64,000 nucleotides of DNA from Capitulum mitella. Taxonomy: Eukaryota > Arthropoda > Thecostraca > Pollicipedomorpha > Pollicipedidae. The notes below the pieces were generated by a model. It searched no databases, had not been told where the DNA came from, and was given only the letters and a program-made list of their open reading frames with translations. A program made the translations under genes and the position numbers. Below, piece after piece: positions 20,943-31,652 of this stretch; the first letter of the stretch is position 1, and every line of letters starts with the position of its first letter. The stretch lies in assembly GCA_030062745.1 (NCBI GenBank), contig CP099842.1:29699307-29763306 (forward strand), read 5' to 3'.

Positions 20943-21312
20943 ACCTGCTGCGCTGTGCACTCTGTGACATTAAGAAGTAGCCTTCAGGGGTCGGCCCGTG
21001 CGTCTGAGGCCCCACCTACTGCGCTGTGATGACTGCGACATCAGGCAGGAGCCGCCAGGGGGTCGGCCCGTGCGTCTGAGGCCTCACCTGCTGCGCTGAG
21101 ACGATTGCGACATCAGGCAGGAGCCGCCAGGAGGTCGGCCCGTGCGTCTGAGGCCCCACCTGCTGCGCTGTGATGACTGCGAATGGCAGAGGGACCTGCT
21201 GCGCTGAGACGATTGCGACATCAGGCAGGAGCCGCCAGGGGGTCGGCCCGTGCGTCTGAGGCCTCACCTGCTGCGCTGAGACGATTGCGACATCAGGGAG
21301 GAGCCGCCAGGA
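20943..21312. repeat. 72-bp tandem repeat carrying splice-donor motifs
   Basis: About four full copies of a 72-bp unit (GGTCGGCCCGTGCGTCTGAG start) plus partial copies; one copy has an internal duplication near 21180. On the minus strand each unit contains a donor-like CAG/GTGAGG or CAG/GTGGGG. The unit length is a multiple of three and keeps a minus-strand frame open, encoding a 24-residue repeat with WRLLPDVAIVSAQQV. That frame has no recognised domain, so it is not called as a gene. Confidence 0.85.
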
Positions 21313-24300
21313 GTCGGAGAGTCGGAGCTGCGTCGCCGCACCAGGCACGGTTTCGGCTTCGGCGACGACCTGCGGAGCGGTCCGAGGCTCAGCCAAACGG
21401 CGCGCAACGGCCGGCATCAAATCGTCCGCGGCACGGCCACCGCGCGGCCCGTTCACCCAGTCGGCCCGGCGACGGTGAAAACAGCCATTAGCGGGCCGAA
21501 GTACATCAGGACAAGTTAACCTCCCTCGGCTGCGGCGCTCGCCCACAACAGAGCACTCGGACGCCGGCGCACACATGCATTTCCGTCCAATTATCCCCAA
21601 TTTCAAATCAATTATTCACGTCCGGGGCAAACACGTCATCGGAGATAACAAGGCACTCCCGAGTCGGGCGTCTAATTCGATTTGGCCCCGGGCGGCTTTC
21701 ATTAGGGGGGAGACCGCCGCCGGGCGCCGCGCCGTCTCCAGCGGCTTCTGTTGGACCGCCCGCTGTCCGCCCCAGAGCGGGCAGGCCGCACGCACGGGCC
21801 CGCCCGGCTCATGCCGATTTATCAATACGGCCGGTCGCGGCGAGCCCCTCCGGCCAGGATTCGTCTGTTTGACGTGTTTTTCAGCGGGGCACATCAAACC
21901 GCACGCACGTACACACGCAACAACGCAGTGTGGCCGATGCATAAAAAAGCCCATCCAAGCCGAGAAAAATAGACAGAGCTGTTTATTCCAGTTACGCTGT
22001 CATGTCTTGTGTTTCAAGTTCAGTTTTCACGACGTCGGGCTGGTGAAAACGGCCTGAATGATCCAGTCCTCCAGGTGTACATAGGTTTCTTTCGGCTACG
22101 AACATCCCCAAGAATTGCCACGGAATAGGGCAATTTTCTGTCTGATATGCACGAATTCATCGCCAAAATCGGTTGTGAATACCAACCAGCTCCACCATCC
22201 TTTCAGCGTCCAGGTCTGGCCGGGGTGACAAAACTGAGCCGCCGTTTGGGCCGGGCCGGGGCCGGTGATCCGTCCCCCCCCCCTCGGCGCCGATCCCCAG
22301 CGTTCGCCGACCGCCTCCCCCTCTCTCCCTGCCTCTCTCGAGACGATCGCGGACGGGTTCCTGCCGCGTCAATGGACGGCCTCCGGCCCCGTGACGGCAA
22401 TCATAGATCAGCCGGCCGGCAGGGCCGCTCCGAGCGCTCCCAGCGGGCGGCCCGGTCCGCGCCGAGACGGCCGCCGGCGGGCACGGCGGAGCCGCAGCGG
22501 CCCGGCCCGCCGGCGCCGCACCACCGCCAGCGCGGACGTCGCGGAGCTGTCGAGACCGCGGGAAAATACGGCCTCGGCTGAGATACGGGAATCGGCCCCG
22601 CGGGACAGTTCCGACTAACCCGACATCAACGAACCGGGCGAAAGGCGCGATAGCCGGAGGGTGGAGATAACCCGTTCGGCGTCGAGATTCAAAGACCCCG
22701 ACACGACGACCGCGAGCGCCGGAGGGGCCCGAAACCGAGTCGACCGACAGGCGGCCCTGTCGCCGACAGACGCCGCGTGGGACGAAAACGACTCCGGCCG
22801 CGGCGTCGTCGTCCGGAACTGGCCGGCACGGCGGAACGACAGACGTCGGCCGGCGACCGGCGTCAGCACGCCAGGGCGGCAGGCGACGGGCCTATCTCTT
22901 CCCGCACGGCTCAGTGGCCACTGGTCACACAGGACAGATTGTAGGCCGGCACGCCAGCCGGACAAAAAAAAAAAAAAAAACGGAAATAAACGGAGCGTCC
23001 CAGAGCCGTCCATGGCGAATAAGAAACCGGACGGATATCAAATGAACCTAGATCCACAATGAATTCTGCCTAGTGTCCTGTTTTCACTGGTTCCTTGACT
23101 TTGTTTATCTTTCGATCATCCAAATGTACTTCCAGTTTCTTGTCTTAAGATTTCGTCTTCGTGATCTCTTTCCGATGAAGCAGCCCCATGGATGCTACAA
23201 CAATGCTTAATGCAACACATTATTCCTTGGCGGCTGACGGATGCTGACGAAGAAAGCTCTCGTCACGAAGTGGGCAATTACTAACAATGACAATACGAAC
23301 ACGTAGTAATCGTAACGACCATCCACAATGGCAACAACAGCCAGCAACGGTAACCATAAGATCTCTTACATCCGTGAACGCAATCACTGGGAACGCAAGG
23401 CTGCCACCGATCTCGTCTACTCCCGGTCCCCCACTACGACACTGCGCTCATATCCGGTCAGACCGGCGACCCAATCCAGACGCATTTCCCGTAACAAAAC
23501 CGCCCCGGCCGTCGGCGTCGATCGTCGCCTCCGACGGCGGCCGGCGGATCGACGCACGGCCGCGACTTTTTCGTTTCGCCGCCGGCCGCGAGCGACGCGT
23601 CCGACCAACGAGGGAACTCCGAGCAGCGCCGTATGAACTCCGACCGTCTCTGACGACGGCCACCGGCGGCTGCGGCCGCCCACGGCACGACGGCGCCTCG
23701 GTCTCGATTGAAAAGAGCCCGAGGACGGTTTCCGGAATGGGGTGTAACAGACCGACGGTGAACGTAGCCTGGGGAGCTACGGCCGCCTCGTAGAGCAGTT
23801 AGGCCGCTTTAGGTCGAACGGGACGGTCTGAATTCGCTAGTTTCCCCGCATGCATTCAGAGCGGAAAGACGCGGCAATGCCAATTCATTCGGCTGCCGTC
23901 AGCAGACCGGCCTCCCATCGTGCACGCAACGTCGCTACAACTGTCCAGCCTCCATAACAATACGACGTCGTCATTTTGAATACAATGTGAGTATATGAGT
24001 GCTGAAAATGTACAAATTACGATGGCTGATCTGAATGTATTCGCAAAAAGTCAAGCAATAATTTAATCATGACATCGAAGAACGGTTTCTCCACAGCTTT
24101 TCATCGACTCTTGAGTTACACTGCCATGAAACGAGCCTGCACCCACAAGGAGTTTGCCTCCGCTTCGAAAATCTACCACCTTGAAGAAGGCACCAGTCGA
24201 TGCTCCATCACTGCACATTTTAAACGTACGTTCTCTTTACAATCGTTCCGCCATGTTTGCATGGGCGGAGCCACGGACACAGTCAGGTCGGGAATAAAGT

Positions 24301-24700
24301 GAGGTATTAGAGCCCTCAGTGACGTAGTCGGCCAAAATATGGGTGTCCAGTCGTAGTTCAATAATCTATAAATACTGGTTTTTAACATTAAACGAAGTCA
24401 TATAATAACTAATAACTCGTAAATTATCAGACACGTTTTATTATTCCCCCGACATGCTACCAACCAATTCCCTTGCGTGCTGATCTAAGTGTAGCCAGAA
24501 TTTTCCGCAAGAGACGATGTTTAGACGTAGGCGACGGCGTCGGTTTTACTCTGCATAGCTCCTCGTATACAGATGTAGCAATGGTCGTACAGGGCCCGTA
24601 AAAATGCGTACCACGGAATATATGTTGATTCAAATGACAACATAAAAGTTGCAGCCTCACAGAGAACATTGTCGAAGTCTGTATAAAGGCCCCGGCCTGC
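21313..24700. other. Non-coding DNA with CpG islands and a 17-nt A run
   Basis: CpG-rich segments at about 21700-21900, 22240-22930 and 23450-23780. A run of 17 A at 22964-22980 could be a retroposon tail, but no element or target duplication was recognised around it. No exon supported. Confidence 0.4.
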
Positions 24701-24704
24701 GAGG

Positions 24705-24945
24705 AAAGCAACGTCATGCCTCCAAGGAGAGCGACGTCACGGCCTCCTTGGAGAATGACGTCAGTGCCTCCGTGGAGAGTGACGTCACGGCTTCTTTGGA
24801 GAATGACGTCAAGGTCTCCGTGCAAAATGGCGTCAAGACCCTGAACAGCGACGTCAAGGGCTCCGTGGAGAGCGACGTCCCAGCCTCCGTGGAGAGCAAC
24901 ATCACGGCATCCGTGGATAGCAAAGTCAGTGCAACCGAAAAACGA
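24705..24945. repeat. 24-bp tandem repeat centred on TGACGTCA (CRE-like) sites
   Basis: About nine units of 24 bp (GCCTCCGTGGAGAGTGACGT type). Perfect palindromic TGACGTCA, the CREB/ATF consensus, occurs at 24756-24763, 24780-24787 and 24804-24811, exactly 24 bp apart; other units carry CGACGTCA or related variants. The plus frame reads an octapeptide repeat (ESDVTASLENDVSASV), open from about 24649 to 25044. There is no start context, splice site or homology to support a protein. Confidence 0.85.
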
Positions 24946-25004
24946 AACACCAAATTTTCGTCAGGAGAATCTGCCCACCACTTTACCCGGCACCGCTTGG
25001 GGGA

Positions 25005-26206
25005 GGGGTGTCAAATAGGGCACCCCTTGGTTTTTCGTGAATAACCTTTGAACCGTTAGAGCCAGCACAACCAAACTTTCAGTATCTGTTCATCAGTCAA
25101 TATTACATATTCTGACACCCCAACCATTTTCATGCTACGTCAGGTCATGGAGATATGACGTCATAAGTGGACCGCATACATGTTTTCGTCTCTTCGGGTG
25201 GTGGAGCGAGCAAGACCATTTTTTTACAATATTCGCGTACAAAACGAACGGACTACTCGGGTTCGCATAAGTTACAACCCCAAAAACGATATACAACCGT
25301 GACACGTCAACATGAGGGGCCACGCTAGGCCACATGCACGATGACCACTGAACTGTTGCATTGTGGGTGATAGACGAGATTGCCGCTGACCTTCCCCATC
25401 GTTCAAGCCAGACAAACAAATCTATATGCGCTTCTTACCAAGGTTTACCATTTGCAACGTGAGGTCATGTCAGGCCATGTCTTAGGTAGATATCAAAAGC
25501 AAATTAAATGCAACCTTGCCTGTGGAAGATCGTTCAGTACCAAGAGACAGAAAATACTGTTTCTAGTCAGAAAAAGAAGTCACTCTCTGCCCTGACCTGA
25601 CTTAACCTTCACCCGATAGCGAGCAGATAGAGCAGATTTAATTATCACAAGAAGTCATTTCAGTTCTGTATCTGACGCAGTTAGCAGTCCCAGCGACTAA
25701 TTATTGCTCTTTGGCATAAAGAGTAATGCAGCCCTATCTGATCTGACCTAGACTGACTGTCTGGATAAGAAGCAGGTAATGCAACCCTGATCACCAGACC
25801 ATCAAAAGGCTTCATTTCAGTCCTTTCTGTCACGTCGGCTGCGAGTAAGTATCGATCTTTGCCATGCAATATAAGACCAGTATTTCACATGACCTAGGAT
25901 GACCATGACCAGACATTTTTTTAAGATACTGGCATGCTTCTGATGCAGAAGATCCTGAACTTTCGTTTTATATCCAGCTGAAGGCACTAAAACCAATACC
26001 GCCGATTATATGATGTAAAAACCGGTGCCGGTTTTCCCGACGTCGTGTTATCCGTTTTATGTGACCTGTGACGCCATCAGTCCAGTGACCAGAGCTAACA
26101 TATTATTTTCCAAATTCAAAGACTAAGGGCTGTCGAATGGTGGTAGACCAGTTCACGTCCAACAGTTAGATCCTAAAATAACAGGGGGTGCCCTTTTTGA
26201 CACCCC
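25005..26206. mobile_element. 1.2-kb segment bounded by 22-bp inverted repeats
   Basis: GGGGTGTCAAATAGGGCACC plus CC at 25005-25026 is matched in inverse orientation at 26185-26206 (21 of 22 bases). Each terminus is itself an imperfect palindrome with GGGGTG/CACCCC arms. No transposase frame is present and no clear target duplication was seen, so it is a candidate non-autonomous DNA element only. The interior has GGTCA-rich sequence like that inside the piggyBac-like element. Confidence 0.5.
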
Positions 26207-28224
26207 CAGGCGGTCGCGGATACGAAAACACGCCAGGCATTGCCGGGTTTACAAGTTAACGAGCCAACGAATCCATTAAACCTCCTATTGCCAGGACATC
26301 AGGCGGATGTCCCGGTCCCTGATCGGGCTAGCTCCAGCTCCGTCCCGTTTCGCCGTACGCCGGTCCGCAACACGGACAAAGCTGTCTCATCCGCTGAGAC
26401 GAGGAACGGACGAGCACGGTCCAAGCGGATTTACAATTCTTTTCAATTCTTCTACAGCATCGGTCGCCTGCTAATCAAATCTTGAAGAGAAGCCGTGCTA
26501 GACGAACTAGCAATACGGCATGGAAGATGTGTCAACGTTAACAAAGAATTACTGCCATTTTACGAGCATTTTCGTTGCAATTCGTTCCACGACAGCGCAA
26601 CAACAATGGTTTAAAGCCAAATAAATCCGGAAGCCCGCTAGTAAACACCCCTTAGTACGGTCCGACGACAATAACACAGTGCGTAACATTCGGAACTTGG
26701 AAAAGTAGACTACCGCCGTACGTATAAAATCTCAACTAAAAAAAAATACAAAACATGAAGCCTGATCGTATCCCAAACCTCGGAAACACCAACGTAATAC
26801 CCCAAGTATTTCTCTCGGCGGACGGTACATTTGCTTTACGGTCAACCAACCGATAGCTAGTGCACGAGAGAAACACGTAAAGGAATGCCAAATAAAAGTT
26901 TCCTGATAAGTCGAGTTAGGTCATACAGACATCCCCGGATCGGGCAAGAGCAAAACCAACGCAACGATTTTATCCCCATTCTTAGTTGGCGTCTTGAGTT
27001 TTGCACGAACCACGGTTGGAAGCCGATCACAGCACCCATAATTTCAGAACCGTATGAAAGCGATTTCTTTGTATCACGACCTAGTAAACCATGTGCGGAA
27101 TTCAGTTCATTGCGAGACATCTACAATCCCACTCAATGAAGTTCAATCCACAATCACCTTATCACCAGTCTTCAGCAATGTCAGTGTGACGCAAAGACTT
27201 TCGCATTTGAATTCATGCGTGTATAAAGCTTCGAAGGCGTTGCGAAAGGGGACGAAAAGACAGAGATGGGCCACATATGACAGCGCAATTGGAGCGCCCT
27301 AATTCCCAATAGTCGATCCTCCGAGCCACATAGACGCAGGTCACGCACGCTTTGAATGTGTCGATAGAGAAGTGAATAACCGCAGCACAGTTCTGCGCAA
27401 TGGCCGACCTGGCTTTGTTAGTTCGATGCAGGAACACTGTACGATTTCCAAAACGGCATCACACGCAAACTGAAAACTTTTCCTTCAATGTCACATCAGT
27501 GGGTCACCGTTCTGGTCTTAATAATTCCTCATATTTTTAATAATTTTAAAATAATTTCTGCCATTCTTGCGCCACAAAAAATGGCAGTGCTGGTGGCGAA
27601 ATCCAGTGTCTTACAAGATGCTCACCACGGCGCTGAAAGTTTTTCGTCGAGCGACCAGCGTCGCTAACCAAAACCACTCGCCCATTCGATGCAGCTCTTC
27701 ATGGGCCCGAAATCCATTTTACGGTAACCTGAGACATATCCTTTGAAAATGAGTCGCTTACCGTTCCCCGACGACGACGTTAAATCATATGGCTACTGAC
27801 ACATGGGACCGCGCAATGATATGTGGTGCATGAATATGGAGAGGCTGAAGTAACCGAAGGATATTCAGGCAACTGGGGAACATAACAGTTTATCTCCAAT
27901 CAATGACATACTGAGTATAGAAGCCAGGATTTTTACCTAAAGAAAAGTTAAGAACATCACTAATTTTTCGCTCCAAAACCAGGGTCGAAATGTCACCCAT
28001 GCCGTACAGAAGAACGTGCGGTTTAACATGCATCTTGGAGGAATTTTGGCTTAACAGGCCGGCATATAATGCAAACGATTTTTCCCTCAGAACAGATGCT
28101 TCATTTGATCAAGCTGTAATACTTCGCAGACAGGTGGCACTTGTTGCTAGTACAAACCGTGTACACCACCCAAATTAAATTAACTCACGCCCAACTCACG
28201 CCCAACGGCGCCCATCACGCCTGA
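26207..28224. other. No feature recognised
   Basis: Moderate-GC DNA. Short open frames on both strands lack conserved motifs. Confidence 0.4.
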
Positions 28225-28266
28225 CGTGAATTAGAGGGGGCGGTTGACCGCCCCCTCTAATTCACG
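28225..28266. repeat. Perfect 20-bp inverted repeat with 2-nt spacer
   Basis: CGTGAATTAGAGGGGGCGGT (28225-28244) and its exact reverse complement (28247-28266) are separated by TG, forming a near-perfect palindrome. A related but decayed sequence (GGCGGCCAACCGCCCCCTTCC) occurs near 29431-29461, which suggests a repeat family rather than a unique regulatory site. Confidence 0.9.
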
Positions 28267-30670
28267 ATCAATTTGTCGAACTATAAAAAAATAAGCACAG
28301 CGTTGGAAAGCTTGTGACAAGTAGGGCTCGAAATTGGTTTCATTTTTAATTTTGGATAATATGTAAGCCATTTGCACCCTATGTATGTTTTCCCACTGCC
28401 GACTGCATAACACCGAGAGGCAGCGTGGATCTCACGGGCTGTGATTGATAAAGCCTAGGTAAAGGCATTAATGAACAGGCAAAAGCCCGCAGATGCCGAT
28501 ACACGTCTAATTCCTCTGATCAGTTTAATATACACGCCGAAAAGCTGAATTAAACACTCGGCGATTTTCGCGCCGACTGACGTCAGGCGCCGTAGCCGAA
28601 CGCGGTATGAAATGTACGGGAAATAATTTTAGTTTATTTTCGGGACATAGGCGAAAATAAACTTTCCATGCAATATATCTTTATCCTATTGGTTCTTGTC
28701 ATGGTTTCTCATGCTTAAATTCTGGAAAAATTCAGTAATTATCAATCCACACATTTGGTGGAGCTTTTGTCGCGACAGTCTGCTTATTTCCAAAATATGC
28801 AATTTTCTGAATAATTTCAAATTTCCTGGTTATTACTCGCAACTGTGCGAGCAAGTTTTGTCATTTTCAACCCATTCTGAGCAATTTATCGCCGATTCTG
28901 ACGGCGGTGCATTCCGGCCCATAACAGTTATTCGTGACATGACCCCAGGTCAATGGCTGGAAGTCACTGATGATACTTTGTCCACTGACGGTAAATGGAT
29001 GTCTGTATCGCCCCACACTAAAACTGCTGTAAAAAAATGCAGGCAAATTCTGAAAAATCGACATTTCCAAAAATGGAGTAGTTGACTTTAAGCCAATGAT
29101 CCGGAAAATTCCGAAAAATCTGAGACAGCAGATTTGTTGCATCTATCAAGACTTCTAATCCCTGAAAGATTTATTGCGATGTCATTTTTCCAAAAAAAGT
29201 TGCAGGGCGCTAAACTTTTTTGGGCATAGGTCCACTTGACCTGACCTATGTCGGACAGCTGTGACATGCGACAAACATGCAAACAAGATTGCTATTTTTC
29301 ACAGACAGGTATCTGACTTGACCTGAGGTCAAAAATTTGACACAAGGTGCAAAAATGATCTTGCAAAAGGTACATGGAGGCTCGCGTCGCTGCGTTTTTT
29401 CGTTCTCTCGCAATCTTGGAAAAACCTCGGGGGGGAGGCGGCGGCCAACCGCCCCCTTCCCAGTCAGCGTTAATGGAACTATGAGGGTATTTCGAAGGTC
29501 CGCTTTTTTCTTTCCTTTATGGACATACGTGACACTAAACACAGATGCACCGATGACAACATGAATCAACATGTTTTGTTGTTTTATCGACATCTCACCG
29601 AGTACCGATACTGCCACGTTTATACGTACTGGCATCACCGATATAGTTGACTGCGTACGGAAAACATATATATGTAGTAATGTGTGGTGCATCCCTTTCC
29701 CCATGCTCCTCGACACGAGTCCTGGAACGCGAATTCCCCGTCAAGATCCCCGTCACAGAGAGAACGAGGCGAACGCCCCAGCACAGAGAACAGAGAAGAC
29801 GAGTAACGCAAGGAAAGAGCATTCGCTGCACGGGGCAAAGGATGCAGCCCGCGTCCCGCAGATCCCAACAAATGGCAGATGTCCCGCAGAGCTCAGAGCA
29901 GAGCAGCGGCAGGCAGCGCACGGCGCGGCGCCCGGCAGGCGGCGGCGACCGATCGGTCTCCGCCCGCGGGAGCAGACAATGGTCGGCGGCGGCAGATCCA
30001 GTGGCAGAGGCGGCTCGTCTCGGCCGGCACAATGCCGCCCGGACTTAATGAGCCGCCGTGCCGGCAGCGCAAGTAATTTCTGGCACCCGCGCTCGGCAGC
30101 CCGGACGTAGGCAGCGAGATCGGAGGCACTTATAGCGTCGCGGAAAAGGTCCTGGAGTGTTTTACGAGGCACGTCCCGATAGCAAAACACCATGACAGTT
30201 TAGCTTGCGCATTGAAAAAAACGGGATACCTTTCCTGAGACGACGAAATTTGCTGTGACATGCGGAAAACGTGCAAACAAGACTGATATTTTTGGCAGAC
30301 AGTACATGTTGGAACCTGGTGCATAGCCCAAGACCCTTTGAATTGGCAATTTCGCATGCCAAACCACTCTCCCAGAAACCAAGAACGCAAAACAAGGAAA
30401 ACGATGTGATAATATCCACTTAACATCTTATGTGTCCATACAATCATATCATCCTCCCGTGTCATTATCTAATATGCCCGTGTTATCGACGTACTTGAAC
30501 AAGAAAAAGAACATTTCATGGCACATGTGCCAAAGTATGCGTGAAACTCCCGTTAACGTCTGCCAATAACGCCAGCTGAACAAATGCACCCAGCGCGGGC
30601 CTGACTCTACCAGAGTCTGCGTCTGCTCGGTATAACCAAACCGACTACCCAGGTCGCCAACTCCGGACCA
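28267..30670. other. Repeat-rich non-coding DNA
   Basis: A roughly 50-bp segment containing GTGACATGCGACAAACATGC near 29262 recurs in diverged form near 30252, same orientation. A GC-rich block lies at about 29860-30080. No exon supported. Confidence 0.4.
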
Positions 30671-30679
30671 GCGGCTACC

Positions 30680-31135
30680 AGACCCAGGTCACCAGGCCCG
30701 GACCCATCCCCGGGGTCACCAGACCCGGACCCACCCCCAGCGGTCACCAGACCCGGACTCATTCCTGGCGGTCACCAGGCCCGAACCCACCCCCGGTGGT
30801 CACCAGACCCGGAACACCAGGCCCGGACCCACCCCCGGCGGTCACCAGGCCCGGAACACCAGGCCCGGACCCACCCCCGGCGGCCACCAGACCCGGACCA
30901 CCAGGCCCGGACCCACCCCCGGCGGTCACCAGGCCCGGAACACCACGCCCGGACCCACCCCCGGCGGTCACCAGGCCCGGAACACCAGGCCTGGACCCAC
31001 CCCCGGCGGTCACCAGACCCGGACCACCAGGCCCGGACCCACCCCCGGCGATCACTAGACCCGGAACACCAGGCCGCGACTCACCCCCGGCGGTCACCAG
31101 ACCCGGAACACCAGGCCGCGACTCACCCCGGGCAG
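30680..31135. repeat. 42-bp minisatellite just 3' of the membrane-protein exon
   Basis: About ten units of 42 bp (CCGGCGGTCACCAGGCCCGG core), encoding a 14-residue Pro/Gly repeat such as PDPPPAVTRPGTPG on plus. It ends about 85 bp downstream (minus-strand sense) of the stop codon at 31220-31222, so it would lie in the 3' UTR or just beyond that transcript. Not called as coding. Confidence 0.9.
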
Positions 31136-31219
31136 GCCCGGCAGCGGACGGCCACCGCTCGCCGCGACAGCGGGCGTCGGCGGCGCCGACAGCGGCGGCC
31201 GGCCGCCGCCCTGGCCGCG

Positions 31220-31652
31220 TCACGTAGGCACCATGAAGTGCAGCAGCGGCGACAGAATGATGAAGACGATGACGCACACGCAGACCACACTGACGGCCAC
31301 CGTGTTCATCTGTCCGCGCGGGCAGCAGCACGCGCAGCAGGCCACCTTGCGCTCACAGCAGCCGCACAGGCCCGGCTCCGGCTCCTGGCGGAACTTCTCG
31401 ATGCCGCCCGAGTCGTTCAGGTACTTGATGTACTTGCGGCGCAGCGGGTCGGCGTCCGACTTGAGCTCGAACGTCTGGTAGAAGTCGCCGTTGGCGCGCG
31501 GCGCGGCGCCGCCGACCGGCAGCGAGCAGCGCGGCGGCGGCAGCGGCGGCGGCCGGCCCGGGTACGGCATCGGCGTCAGATGCACCAGCGGCAGGTGGCT
31601 GCCGCCGCCGCCGCTGCCGCTCTTCACGTAGCTCGCGTGCCGCGACGCCAGC
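31220..31652 (-). CDS. Terminal exon of an unidentified Cys-rich, C-terminally membrane-anchored protein
   Basis: I do not recognise the family. The minus frame from 31652 gives about 143 residues. A Gly/Ser and Pro-rich stretch (YPGRPPPLPPPR) is followed by a charged segment FYQTFELKSDADPLRRKYIK then YLNDSGGIEKFRQ. Next comes a cysteine cluster GLCGCCERKVACCACCCPRG, a single hydrophobic helix VAVSVVCVCVIVFIILSPLL and a short tail HFMVPT before TGA. The complex, balanced composition contrasts with the Arg/Pro/Gly shadow frames around it, and the topology (Cys-rich juxtamembrane, single C-terminal helix) is protein-like. The 5' boundary is uncertain. An AG before 31652 gives a phase-2 entry that fits the exon at 40993-41093, although its pyrimidine tract is poor. 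The frame also stays open upstream to 32125 with low-complexity content. Confidence 0.7.

Noticed and set aside
24705..24945. CRISPR-like regular repeats
   Set aside because: Units are contiguous tandem repeats without unique spacers, in a eukaryotic genome.
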